DNA from: Sinotaia quadrata
Lineage: Eukaryota; Mollusca; Gastropoda; Architaenioglossa; Viviparidae
Assembly (NCBI GenBank): GCA_028829895.1
Contig: CM054180.1
Span: 106,481,635-106,545,634, forward strand
Length of the DNA: 64,000 bases
Direction of reading: 5' to 3'
This document shows, one piece after another, positions 49,004 through 58,687 of the stretch; position 1 is the first letter of the stretch, and the number at the start of each line of letters is the position of its first letter. The notes beneath the pieces were generated by a model. It did no database searches and was not told where the DNA came from. It saw only the letters and a program-made list of their open reading frames with translations. The translations under genes and the position numbers were made by a program.

Positions 49004-49249
49004 ATGGAAAATGGAACCCAATTACATGTATTCAAATGTGAACTCCTTGTTATTTTACATCTTGTATCGTACATCATCACAAATGATTTATGTCAAATCG
49101 CTGTTAATCATTTGGATTATCATTTACGGTTTATGTCAATACAAGAATGCGTGGCAGCTTTTCCAGTCAAACTAAACAATGACACGTCAAGAATGAGAAA
49201 ACAGGACCAAATGACTAAAAAGAAAAATACCGTGAAAACTGAAAGGGAG
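49004..49249 (+). CDS. Candidate 82-codon exon ending at a GTAAGA donor
   Basis: The ATG at 49004 opens MENGTQLHVFKCELLVILHL and continues in a repeat-free frame to TERE. The last codon GAG is followed exactly by GTAAGACAA at 49250, a good 5' splice donor in phase 0. The region has a hydrophobic N-terminal half and a Lys-rich C-terminal end. The -3 base is G and +4 is G, a good initiator context. The frame is open upstream only through the TG repeat. No family was recognised; if unspliced, the frame would read on to about 49309. Confidence 0.2.
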
Positions 49250-49889
49250 GTAAGACAAACAGACACTAGGGTGGAAGTACGAGTGAACAAGGGGCAAGGG
49301 GCTGAGTAAAGAATGCATTAAAGGCAAATCAATTGCTATAGGTATAGGACAATACCGTGAAATTATAAAAGATTAGGATTATATTAAGGGGAAGTAATCT
49401 GAAATGAAATTAGGCAATGAAGTAACTAGGTAAGTGAAACGAACTTAATATGGGATTTTTTTAGAAATTGAAAGCCACAGTTGGGATACAAGCTACAACG
49501 AAAATAAAAAAAAAGACAGAAAATCTCCGATGATCTCGTCGTGCGAAGTGCGATATGGCGAAAACAAACCAGACCTTAGAGAAGAGTGACTATTGGTTTG
49601 AGAGAAAGAAAAAGTAATTAAAATGTAGATGAGACAAAATTAAAGGAAGCTTGAAGAAAACGCAAACCAGAGGTGATATAAATTTTAACATTTGTGCTGG
49701 GGAAAAAATTCGCGATGACGTAAAAGTGGAGCAAGAAATTGAGTTGCGGGGCGATACATTGGGACACGCAGAAGGAAAATATTATAAATGGATCTAAAGT
49801 GCTGAGTCACGGCACGCCAGATTTAAATAGATTTTCTGCAATAGCAAGTTCCAGGCAGCCACCAATCGCCGTAGATTCTGCAATTTCAC
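49250..49889. other. Unique AT-rich sequence
   Basis: If the 49004 exon is real this would be intron. Nothing else was recognised. Confidence 0.35.
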
Positions 49890-50092
49890 TGTGTCTGTAT
49901 GTCTGTGTGTATGTGTGTGATTGTCTGTGTGTATGTCTTTTGTGTGTATGTCAGTGTGTATGTCAGTGCTTGTATGTCAGTGCTTGTATGTCTGTGTTTG
50001 TATGTATGTGTGTAAGTATGTGTGTATGTATGCGTGTGTATGTATGCCTGTGCACATGTGTGTATGTGCGCGCGAGTGTGTATGCGTGTGTG

Positions 50093-50145
<53 letters not shown>

Positions 50146-50195
50146 CTATGTGTATGCGCGCGCGTGTGTATATGTGTGTACGTGTACATGTTACA
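49890..50195. repeat. TGTATGTC/TGTATG-rich array ending in (TG)n
   Basis: Irregular TGTATGTCAGTGCT and TGTATGTATG phrases to about 50090, then a pure TG run to about 50140 and GCGCGCGTGTGTA. The Cys/Val/Tyr-rich frames are artefacts. Confidence 0.93.
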
Positions 50196-50571
50196 AAATT
50201 AACAAATGAGAACATAGAAAAATTGAAGAAAAAAATTAAATGAGTAGTTTAAAATACAAACATATAATAAAAACTTGTGAACTGCTTGATTATATTCTTT
50301 CTTCAAGGAGAGTCTCAGCTGGTGGTTAAGAAATAAACAGTTGAAAATTTAAAGAAATTTTAAAAATATATTGGAGGGAAAAGAAAACTAGTCCAGTTCC
50401 TTTTTTAATTTTTTAAGCTATCACGAAGTAAATGGGGTCTTTTGACTAAGATAAAATAAAACAAAATTAATATGTTTTTTAATAAAAACCTGGCATAAAC
50501 AAATAAAATACATTTAAACAAAAGAGCATATCGCAAATTTATGAAGAATTCTATGAATTCTATCCTTGTCT
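50196..50571. other. Unique AT-rich sequence
   Basis: Nothing recognised. Confidence 0.4.
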
Positions 50572-50770
50572 CTCCTTGAATATTATCAAAAGCAATCGCA
50601 TGAGGGAAGGGGGATGGGTGGAGGAAACCTAGTCGCGTCTATCCTTGAATATTCTCCAAAGCAATCACATAAGGGAAGGGTGGGGGTGGTGGAAGCCTAG
50701 AAAGCGCGTCTATCCTTGAATATTATCAAAAGCAATCACACGAAGGAAGGGTGGGGTGGAGTGAAGGAAA
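50572..50770. repeat. 69-71 bp minisatellite, 3 copies
   Basis: CCTTGAATATT occurs at 50574, 50643 and 50714, each followed by AAAGCAATCRCA and GGGAAGGGTGGG. It ends about 30 bp before the hAT target site. Confidence 0.93.
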
Positions 50771-50799
50771 TGAAAGAAATATTTGGAAAGATAAACGTC

Positions 50800-50807
50800 A
50801 TGTAGGG
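50800..50807. repeat. hAT target-site duplication, left
   Basis: ATGTAGGG, identical to the right copy. TA at positions 4-5 fits the nnnTAnnn preference described for Buster-type hAT elements. Confidence 0.95.
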
Positions 50808-50893
50808 CAGTGGTCCCCAACCCCCGGTCCGCGGACCAAATGGTACAGGGCCCCCCAATTTTATTTTTACTCTAGTGTATTTCTTTCGGGTTT

Positions 50894-52474
50894 GTGCGAC
50901 TTTCCATGGACGAGATTGAGTCTGAGCATTCATTCTCCCAGTTGGTGCACGATCATCTGTCTTTGCTTTTAAAGAATTCGAGCTCTACTTCCCAACCACA
51001 CCAACACACTTCGCTTCGGACCACCGACGAACGCACTCCATCCATTGGACCGCCGGGAGGAGAGTCATGTCAAAGCGCCACTACTGCCCACTCCACCAAG
51101 TGACATTTTACGCGATTCTGAGTCAGTCACAGAAGATGCGGACGGCCCTTTCTGTTTCACAAACGAGCGCATAGCCCAGCTGAGACAGATACGGCAAAAG
51201 AGGCTTGAAGAGGTGCAAACATTAAGAAGTACAAAGGAGAAGACTGGACAAAATACTGCTGTGAAATCAGCAAACCAACCGAAAATGGGGGCATACGAAA
51301 AGTTACCCCCTTCACCTTCACACTAGAAACTAAAAACGTTGAACTAAAAAATGCGTTCACTAATTTGCTGTTGACCCTCTTCCACACAAAAACAGAAGAT
51401 GAACTTACACTAGACAACAAGCCATCTTAACCGCAATTGGTCTCCATAAGATTTTAAACAAGCACCTGACAAGGCAACACGATGAATAAACTACATCAAC
51501 AGACTGTGAAACACAGACAGACATCTTCTGGAAAATAACGCCGACAACAAAAACACGCTCTTCACAAACGGAAAAGGAGGAAACAACGCGAAAACCCACA
51601 CAGGAAGACGGCACAACTCAAACAGTCAAAGGAAAAAGCCACGTTTCCACCTAAACTCTACAAGCCACTACAAGAGAAAGTGGAATAAACACCAACATCA
51701 TCTGGAAAATTCCACCTACGGCCAAAGTGAATTCAACTCAAACAGCAAAACAAGAAATCAGCCAGGCATTCTCGCAAACTCCAAAAACCCACAACAGATA
51801 ATAAGGAAACTCAGACTACAAGCTCTATCAGCAAAGAAAAAGAAATTAAAACAACTACCACCGAAAATAAGAAGAAACGCCAAAAAATCTCCAGCACACA
51901 AACGGTACATATCAAGACGCAACAAAGAAAAATACAAACAGAAAAAGAAGTGAAGACAACTGACGCAAAGACCGAAACAGAAGTCGACAACGCTCCAACT
52001 ACACCATAAGAAACAACAACAACGACTAAACCAACTGCCTCCAATCCACAGCCAGAGTCACCACCAGGGATTGCAACAAAGACAACCACAACAGACACAC
52101 GAGGAAACACTACAGAACGGAGCCCCACATCAAAAAGAAGGCGCCCGCCACAACACATCAGACGACAACAACAGTATCCTCTACTACAGCCACAACAACA
52201 GAATCCACAACAACGGCAGCGCTGCGACAACAACCACCGCCGACAACAACAACAACAACGGTGGCAGCACAGGGAGCAACATCACATGCAGTGGGGATAT
52301 TATAACCACCCCATTGCGGATCTAATTCAACTAATGCTTGCCGCCAACACCCACCTACATACAGTCCAACGGCTACCGGGGACATCAACAACAACAGTGC
52401 CAACGACAACAACAACACCACTGGTGAACATTACAGGGTGGGGAGTGAACATCCTGGGCGCACATACACACTAA
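50894..52474 (+). pseudogene. Broken coding-like cargo inside the hAT element
   Basis: A chain of plus-strand open segments in changing frames: about 50904-51100, 51045-51326, 51302-51427, about 51490-51645 and about 51750-52474 (one internal stop at 52007). Together they suggest a former frame of several hundred codons with at least three frameshifts and several stops. The first part has a charged stretch (ERIAQLRQIRQKRLEEVQTL) that could be helical or coiled-coil. The middle is Thr/Lys/Gln-rich with repeated TQT and WKI-P-T phrases. The last part is Gln-rich (CAA runs) and ends in a hydrophobic stretch. Low G and T on this strand over about 1.1 kb gives the mirror-image Val/Cys-rich minus frames. 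No domain was recognised; a captured host gene or a second element's structural protein are both possible. Confidence 0.45.
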
Positions 52475-52880
52475 GTACAGACGATGTGGTATCCTGGGCT
52501 CTGAAACCCCCTCACCTGCCAATACAACAACGGCCACCACAGCACTTAAATCCGTATTGCCATTTCCGAATGCTATTTGTGTGAAGCGGGGTTTTTTGCA
52601 GTGACAGCAACCAAAACAAAACAACGGATGGACATAAGCAACTCACTTCGGGTGTAATTGTCTCCTATTACCCCCAGATGGAACCGTCTCGTTGCAAAGA
52701 AACAAGCTCAGGGTTCTCTCTGATTTAGCGTTCTAGTGAGTTATAATGTTAAATCACTTCATATTCATTTTTGATGTAAATGTATTTTAATTTGAAGGCA
52801 CGTTTAAATACAATTAAATTAAAATTATTAAATCAAAACAATCTAAAATATAAACAATCAACGTCCCCCCACATCATCGG

Positions 52881-52949
52881 GCCGCGGTAAAATTATCAAG
52901 CGTTGACCGGTCCGCGGCAAAATTATCAAGCGTTGACCGGTCCGCGGCG
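52881..52949. repeat. 30-bp subterminal repeat in the hAT right end
   Basis: Units at 52881-52910 and 52911-52940 (CCGCGGYAAAATTATCAAGC, GTTGACCGG) and a partial third to 52949. hAT transposases often bind repeated subterminal motifs, so this is a plausible binding array. Confidence 0.9.
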
Positions 52950-52971
52950 ATGAAAAGGTTGGGGACCACTG

Positions 52972-52979
52972 ATGTAGGG
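52972..52979. repeat. hAT target-site duplication, right
   Basis: ATGTAGGG, matching 50800-50807. Confidence 0.95.
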
Positions 52980-53352
52980 TAAGCCTCCTCAGATGAAAAT
53001 AAATGTTGAAGTAAGATTCAAAGATTCCAGAAATAAAAAATTAATAAAACTTAAAAATATTTAAATAATAAACAATAATCATATTGAATACATAGAAATG
53101 GCCAAATCAGATAATCAATGCGATTTTTTTTCCTGTTCAAACCACAAGATATGTTTGTCTTTGTTGTTTTGTTCTTGGCTTTAATAATAATTTTGGTGTT
53201 GTTTGAAACAATACAAAACAATCACCAGTGATGCTAAACTTTCAGAATCTACAACGTCAGGAGTTTGTTAAATTATTAACGGCACACACGGGTCAATAAT
53301 TAAAGTTAGACAGAAAGGACAGACTTAAATAAATAAATAAAAATTCACTTAC
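52980..53352. other. AT-rich sequence, possible minus-strand intron
   Basis: No frame or repeat. If the 53353 exon is real this is the beginning of its first intron; the donor reads GTAAGTGAATTT on the minus strand. Confidence 0.3.
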
Positions 53353-53430
53353 CGAATCTTCGCGGTCGGTTCCATCGCTTGCACATTCCTTCCGGATACG
53401 GGTCCGATGAGCGTAAAGGCGCCGAGCCAT
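53353..53430 (-). CDS. Candidate initiator exon (26 codons)
   Basis: On the minus strand the ATG at 53430 lies in a good context (GATATGG, G at -3 and +4). It opens MARRLYAHRTRIRKECASDG, then six more codons, and meets a consensus donor, TCG/GTAAGTGA, in phase 0 at 53353/53352. An in-frame stop lies about 50 bp upstream, so this would be the true start. The exon and 300 bp upstream are richer in GC and CpG than their surroundings, as expected for a promoter-proximal exon. The peptide is basic and is not recognised. Downstream exons would lie to the left; the hAT insertion would then be intronic. Confidence 0.3.
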
Positions 53431-53934
53431 ATCGGAACAGGGGACTGAATTCAAGAGTTGCCTTCTCACAACTAAATATTAAATTGAAGGTCTTTAGGTG
53501 CAAACATTCGCGAAGGAGTCGTGAAGTGAGCTAGTGACGTTTAACAACGTAATATCAAACCTGGTTCTGGACTGGAATCGCGCGAGGCCGGATTGCGTCA
53601 TTGTTGCAGGTGTCCAGAAATAGACTCCGGATGGGTTCTCTAGAGTCTGTGGACATCGCACGCCCGTAGATTACCTCCCTTGCTGGCTTCCATTAGAGAT
53701 CTGAACACAGCAATAGAGCGGCAATGGTGATTGCACGGTACAGATTGGCGGACAAACATCTTTACAGGCTCGCACAATATCATTCCATTATGTTTTGATT
53801 TTGTTTCTAAATGTTCGGAGTCACCAGATTACAGATGATCAGACAGCACCCTATCACTAATATAAATACGCACCTTTTTCTTAATTAAACTGCTAACCAG
53901 GTTTGTAACAATGATTACAAAATACAATAAGTCA
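53431..53934 (-). promoter_or_regulatory. GC/CpG-richer stretch upstream of the candidate exon
   Basis: 53,440-53,720 holds many CpGs (GGCCTCGCGCGATTCC on the minus strand) and an ATTACCTCCCTTGC motif at 53671, against AT-rich flanks. Position and composition fit a 5' UTR or promoter for the minus-strand exon at 53353, with no TATA box seen. Inference only. Confidence 0.25.
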
Positions 53935-54425
53935 AATGTTAAGGTCACGAACACTAGTCAAATGTAACTAGTTAGGTTAAGAACAACAAGTCATCTGCCA
54001 AGACAAGGGTCTAGTCAACTGTTAGGTCAGACCAAAACACAAAAAAACAAACAAAAAAAACTTCACCTGTTAAGATCATTTAAATTAATGCAACTGCTAA
54101 GATCATTTGTGACAAGTCAGCAGTTAAGGTTGCCAAAATTAAGTACAGTAGTTTTCCTGTTAAGGCCTTGAACAATTCAAATGTACTCGTTCATCAAGTC
54201 AGTTATAAAGATTATGTGTGACAATTCAGCTGTTAAAAATTATGTGTCAAGTCAGCTGTGAAAGATTATGTGTGACAAGTCAGCTGTTAGAACTTATGTG
54301 TGACAAATCAGCTGTTAAAAATTATGTGTGACAAGTCAGCTGCTACAGATTATGTATGACAAGTCTGCTGTGAAAGATTTGTGACAAGTCAGCTGTTAAG
54401 GGTGCAGAAAGTCAGTCACTCAAAT
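53935..54425. repeat. 27-bp minisatellite
   Basis: The clear part (54200-54420) repeats ATTATGTGTGACAAGTCAGC TGTTAAA with deletions. The left part (AGTCAAATGTTAAGGTCA type) is an older, more diverged stretch of the same array. Confidence 0.9.
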
Positions 54426-54698
54426 TATGTATGTCAGGCAATTATTACACCAATCTGGCCTTACACTGGCTAAGATTGAAGCAAAAATAGATAATCAACA
54501 AATGGTATGACCTTTGGCTTCTGTAGTTTGACTTGGCGTTAAGTGTTATATCACTGACATAAGCATATATACTACAGTGCATATGTTCCAAAATGAGGCG
54601 AAGATGCAAAAAATAATTTAAACAAAAATTGATTGTTACATGCTTCTGACGTCCCGTGAGTAAAGATGTCGTTACGCCAATTTTATCACTGGAGTTAT
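54426..54698. other. Unique spacer
   Basis: No feature recognised between two arrays. Confidence 0.4.
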
Positions 54699-55215
54699 AT
54701 GACCTAGTAACAGTTTAATGATACTGAGCGTCGTGACCTAGTAAAACGATACTGGAGAAGCCTTGTCAAAAGGTAATGGAGAGATATTTGCTCTAGTGAA
54801 ACGATGTTGCTATGACCTAGTCAAACGACATTATCCTAATCTAGTTGAACGATACTGTCATGACCTAATAGAAAGTTACTGTCATGATAACGATAGTCAT
54901 GACATAGTAAAACAATACTGGAGAGACATGCTCTTGTAAAACGATACTGTCATGATCTACTTATACAATACTGTCATAATCTATTCAATTGAAACTGTCA
55001 TGACCTACGCAAACTATACTGTCATGATCTAGTCAAACGATACTGTCATGACCTAGTCAAACGATACTGCCATGATCTAGTGATTCTAGTTAAACGTACT
55101 TGAGATATATGGTCTAGTAAAACGATACTGGGGAGATATATGGTCTTGTAAAATGATACTGTCATGATCAAGTACAACCGTACCGGAGTGACATGGCCTA
55201 GTAATGCGATTTTAC
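54699..55215. repeat. About 24-bp minisatellite, ACGATACTGTCATGACCTAG
   Basis: Roughly twenty copies of AAACGATACTGTCATGACCT AGTC with substitutions and some longer units (GGAGAGATATTTGCTCTAG type). Confidence 0.92.
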
Positions 55216-56514
55216 AGTGACATTACTTAACTACATATATTTTAATTTATAATAAATAACTCTCTCTAAACTGCAATAAACATAGCATGATGTCGATGGC
55301 TTTATAACAAATATCGCGTTCAGTTTTGGAAAATGTTCAAACATGAACTCCTACTTCAGCAAACATTAGTTGCTGTTGTTGTTTAATCTAATGCCACACA
55401 CAGGACAATACACATTTAAAAAAAATTCAATTCCAAATCTACCAATTTCGCGTGTTTCCTTCAATCTGTTTTTATATGTGAATTGCGCCCTTCTGCGAAA
55501 TCAACACACATTGGCTGCGGACCTCGGTCAGTCTACAACCAAACGAGTGATATCGCGGGTAAAGTATACTGATTAATACGACTGATCTATTAAAGTGTCG
55601 TTAGGACGTAGGCTAAAATCGAAGAGAAAAATTAAATGCGAACTAATACGATTACTTTGTCTATTCACAAAATCACAGATTCACACAACCTTGCGTGAAT
55701 GTGATATAGGTATTTGCAAAAGCAAAGGGTGAAAATAGTAACAATGAAATTATATTTGCGCAGTCAAAGACAAAATTAACAGGCATCCGTATAAGGAAAG
55801 ATTATACGAAATTGTTATTAGGTGTTTAGATAACAAATTTTACAAAAATAAATATACGTATGTTATAGGTATTAACAGAACTTTAGTGAACATAATATGC
55901 ACTCATGTTTTCGAAGATGAAACTATTACAGGTATTTAGAGAACCAAAGATAAATCTAATAAAAGTATTTAAATAAAAATGTGTGAAATAATATATACAT
56001 ATGCATATATTCGCAAAATAGGCATATAAATTAAATTAGCGGAAATTTTATACACACTTGTATTCATATCATCAAGGTCAAACTAGTAAAGGATTTCGAA
56101 AAATAATAGTAAAGTCGATATACCTTTAACAAAAACTGGCAAAACGAAATGTGAAAATAAAACATATATTCATGTGACCTCTTATAAATATGATCGATAT
56201 TCGCTTAGTCGAAATTAAACATTTAAATTGTTACTCAAATGTTAAAAAAAAAAAATAACGTACCACAAAAATTGCGTCTGATCAAACCAAACTCCTTCTT
56301 CTACCTCAATACGAAATCGTTTGCCAACAGTTAAACAAAATGAAATTTGTAGAATCATTACTCTTCCTTTCCCACTTCTGGAATAAACTGGCAAGAGATG
56401 AAACTAAGTTTTCTAGGTCAGTAGGTCACCGATTTGAGTACATAAAGTAATAGTCTTTGACGAAGATTAAAAATCAATTAAAAACCAATTAAAAAACCGA
56501 AACGTATTTCCATA
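55216..56514. other. Unique AT-rich sequence
   Basis: No convincing gene or repeat in 1.3 kb. Confidence 0.4.
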
Positions 56515-56715
56515 AGTTTTCGTGCTTTCGTGGAATTAAAAAGCAACGACCGATATTACATGGTTTCATTGACTTCGTGGAGTTAAAAAGCAACGACCGA
56601 TATTTTAGGTTCATTGATTTCGTGGAGTTAAAAAGCAACGACCGATATTTAGGTTCATTGACTTCGTGAGTTGAAAAGCAACGACTGATGTTAATAGGTT
56701 TCGATTGACTTCGTG
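56515..56715. repeat. About 45-bp minisatellite, 4 copies
   Basis: The unit contains TTCGTGGAGTTAAAAAGCAA, CGACCGATATTTTAGGTTCA and TTGA(C/T). Small length changes among copies. Confidence 0.92.
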
Positions 56716-56829
56716 GAGATAACAACCGCACATGTATGTTTCTTTATTTTCCGCAGATATAACAATTCCTGTACCAGCGTGTTTCATTACTTTCACGGAA
56801 ATAAATTTTTTGATGCCAGCATGTTTCTT

Positions 56830-57002
56830 TATGGAGAGAGAAACTCCACTACTAGTATGTCTTTCGCTTTAATGGAGAGTGAAACTCCACTACTAGTATG
56901 TCTTTCGCTTTAATGGAGAGAGAAACTCCACTACTAGTATGTCTTTCGCTTTAATGGAGAGTGAAACTCCACTACTAGTTTGGAGAGAAAACCTCGAGTA
57001 CT
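56830..57002. repeat. 41-bp minisatellite, 4 copies
   Basis: GAAACTCCACTACTAGTATG occurs at 56840, 56881, 56922 and 56963, each followed by TCTTTCGCTTTAATGGAGAG. It passes directly into the 42-bp array, with which it shares a diverged unit. Confidence 0.95.
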
Positions 57003-57410
57003 AGTATGCTTCTTTGCTTTTATGGAAAGAACAATTCCAGTATTAGAATGTTTCTTTGCTTTTATGGAAAGAACAATTCCAGTATTAGAATGTTTCTTTG
57101 CTTTTATGGAAAGAACGATTCCAGTATTAGAATGTTTCTTTGCTTTTATGGAAAGAACGATTCCAGTATTAGAATGTTTCTTTGCTTTTATGGAAAGAAC
57201 AATTCCAGGATTAGAATGTTTCTTTGCTTTTATGGAAAGAACAATTCCAGGATTAGAATGTTTCTTTGCTTTTATGGAAAGAACAATTCCAGTATTAGAA
57301 TGTTTCTTTGCTTTTATGGAAAGAACAATTCCAGTATTAGAATGTTTCTTTGCTTTTATGGAAAAATCAATTCCAGGATTTGCATGTTCCTTTGCTTTTA
57401 TGGAAAGACC
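57003..57410. repeat. 42-bp minisatellite, about 9.7 copies
   Basis: The unit contains ATGTTTCTTTGCTTTTATGG and AAAGAACAATTCCAGTATTAG. The period of 42 keeps two plus frames open for 137-152 codons with a 14-residue repeat; no signal, context or start supports a protein. Variants (CAATT/CGATT, GTATT/GGATT) occur in adjacent pairs. Confidence 0.96.
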
Positions 57411-57739
57411 AGTGAATAGCAGAGTACGTGATTCCTAGACAGGCCATTGGGCAGAAGAGCACGTGACTCCTGAACAGACTAGTCACTAGTGGCTGGCATA
57501 TTACATGATGAAAAACTACGTGACTCATAAGCAGACTACCGTGAGCCGACACTGCTTTAAGAGCCCGAGTTTGTTGGTTGTCGGGAGTTTCACTTCATAC
57601 TGTCAGGAAAAAATGGCATTTCTACAAATAAATAAATGTTATGTCACAGTTCACTTTACGGCTGCCCCGAGTGTCACTGACAGACCATGTTGGTGATCAT
57701 GCTAGATCATTTTCGGCACGGACAGATCGTGCTGTTTGA
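57411..57739. other. Unique sequence
   Basis: No supported feature. ACGTGACTC occurs three times near 57428-57533. Confidence 0.4.
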
Positions 57740-58096
57740 TTGTTATGATAAATCATTATTTACACGGACATGGTAGTGGTATGCAAAATCATTATTTACA
57801 CGGACATTGCATTGGCAACATGCTAAATAACTATTTGCAAGGATATTTTAGTCTTAATCATGTTCAATCATCAGCACATCCGACCGTACCAGCTGTCACG
57901 CTAAATCATTATTGGCACGGACGGCCCGTGCTAACTGTCGTGCTAAATCATTATTGGCACGGACAGCCGTGCTAGCTATCGTGCTAAATCATTATTGGCA
58001 CGGTCAGCCGTGCTAGCTATCGTGCTAAATCATTATTGGCACGGTCAGCCGTGCTAGCTATCGTGCTAAATCATTATTGGCACGGATGCTGGATAT
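57740..58096. repeat. 41-bp minisatellite with a hairpin in each unit
   Basis: CGTGCTAAATCATTATTGGC occurs at 57980, 58021 and 58062, with more diverged units to the left. Each late unit contains GCACGG-TCAG-CCGTGC, a six-bp stem with a four-base loop. Confidence 0.93.
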
Positions 58097-58687
58097 ACAA
58101 GTGTGTCGAGCCTACGCTAAAGGTTTGATCACCAGACAAATTAGCTGGATTGTAATGCATCAGTTACAGTATAATTATATTACTGTACGTCTATGCTGTT
58201 CTAACATTTGTTGTGTTCTTTTATTTATATTTTAAATAATAAGCTAAGAGTCTTGAGAAAAAAACAAGATGCGCTCATTCATACCGAACTGATGAGCAAA
58301 GATAACAAAAGTGTGCTCATTTACGAACTGAAGCGGGTATCCGAAAGTCCTTTATGAAGTTATTATTGTATTGAATGCATGTATTACCATCATTATTATT
58401 ATTATTATTAAATCTTATTGTGTTACACTTATTATCTCTGACATTCGCCAAGCTCTTATGCCAGTCGGATCGGCGCTACACAGGGTTATTGACAAGAACA
58501 TAATGTTAATTGCATGCACGCACCAAATAGTTCTACAATTGGGCGATAGCAACCCTGCCAGTGTTGTTTACTACTAATGTTATGTCAAGCACTTGTAGCA
58601 ATGCTAATTCCTACTTTCGAAACCGTACTTAATCTAAAAAAAATATGTGTACAGCGATAAATGAATTAAACTATGTGTAAACCAAAG
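58097..58687. other. Unique AT-rich sequence
   Basis: Contains a short (ATT)n run near 58393. No gene was seen. Confidence 0.4.

Larger units (their letters stand above)
50808..52971. mobile_element. hAT DNA transposon, non-autonomous, 2164 bp
   Basis: Perfect 15-bp terminal inverted repeats, CAGTGGTCCCCAACC at 50808-50822 and its complement at 52957-52971, are bounded by the identical 8-mer ATGTAGGG on both sides. Next to the tips, GGTCCGCGGACC on the left and repeated CCGCGGACCGG (reverse strand) on the right form typical GC-rich subterminal motifs. The tip resembles Charlie/SPIN-like hAT termini, and the target duplication fits the Buster group. No hAT transposase (RNase H fold or C-terminal dimerisation domain) was found, so it would need transposase supplied from elsewhere. 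The interior is not a simple deletion product: it carries about 1.6 kb of coding-like, A+C-rich sequence. Confidence 0.95.

Noticed and set aside
49739..50209. 156-codon frame, Cys/Val-rich C-terminal half
   Set aside because: No ATG start; the second half is TG-repeat translation and the first half has no recognisable feature.
51811..52233. 140-codon Val/Cys-rich minus-strand frame resembling a membrane protein
   Set aside because: It is the complement of the CAA/ACA-rich plus strand in the hAT cargo; low stop-codon density follows from the composition.
56980..57438. 152-codon 14-residue repeat protein
   Set aside because: The 42-bp period keeps two plus frames open, the longer frame has only a TTG start, and it grades into non-coding arrays.
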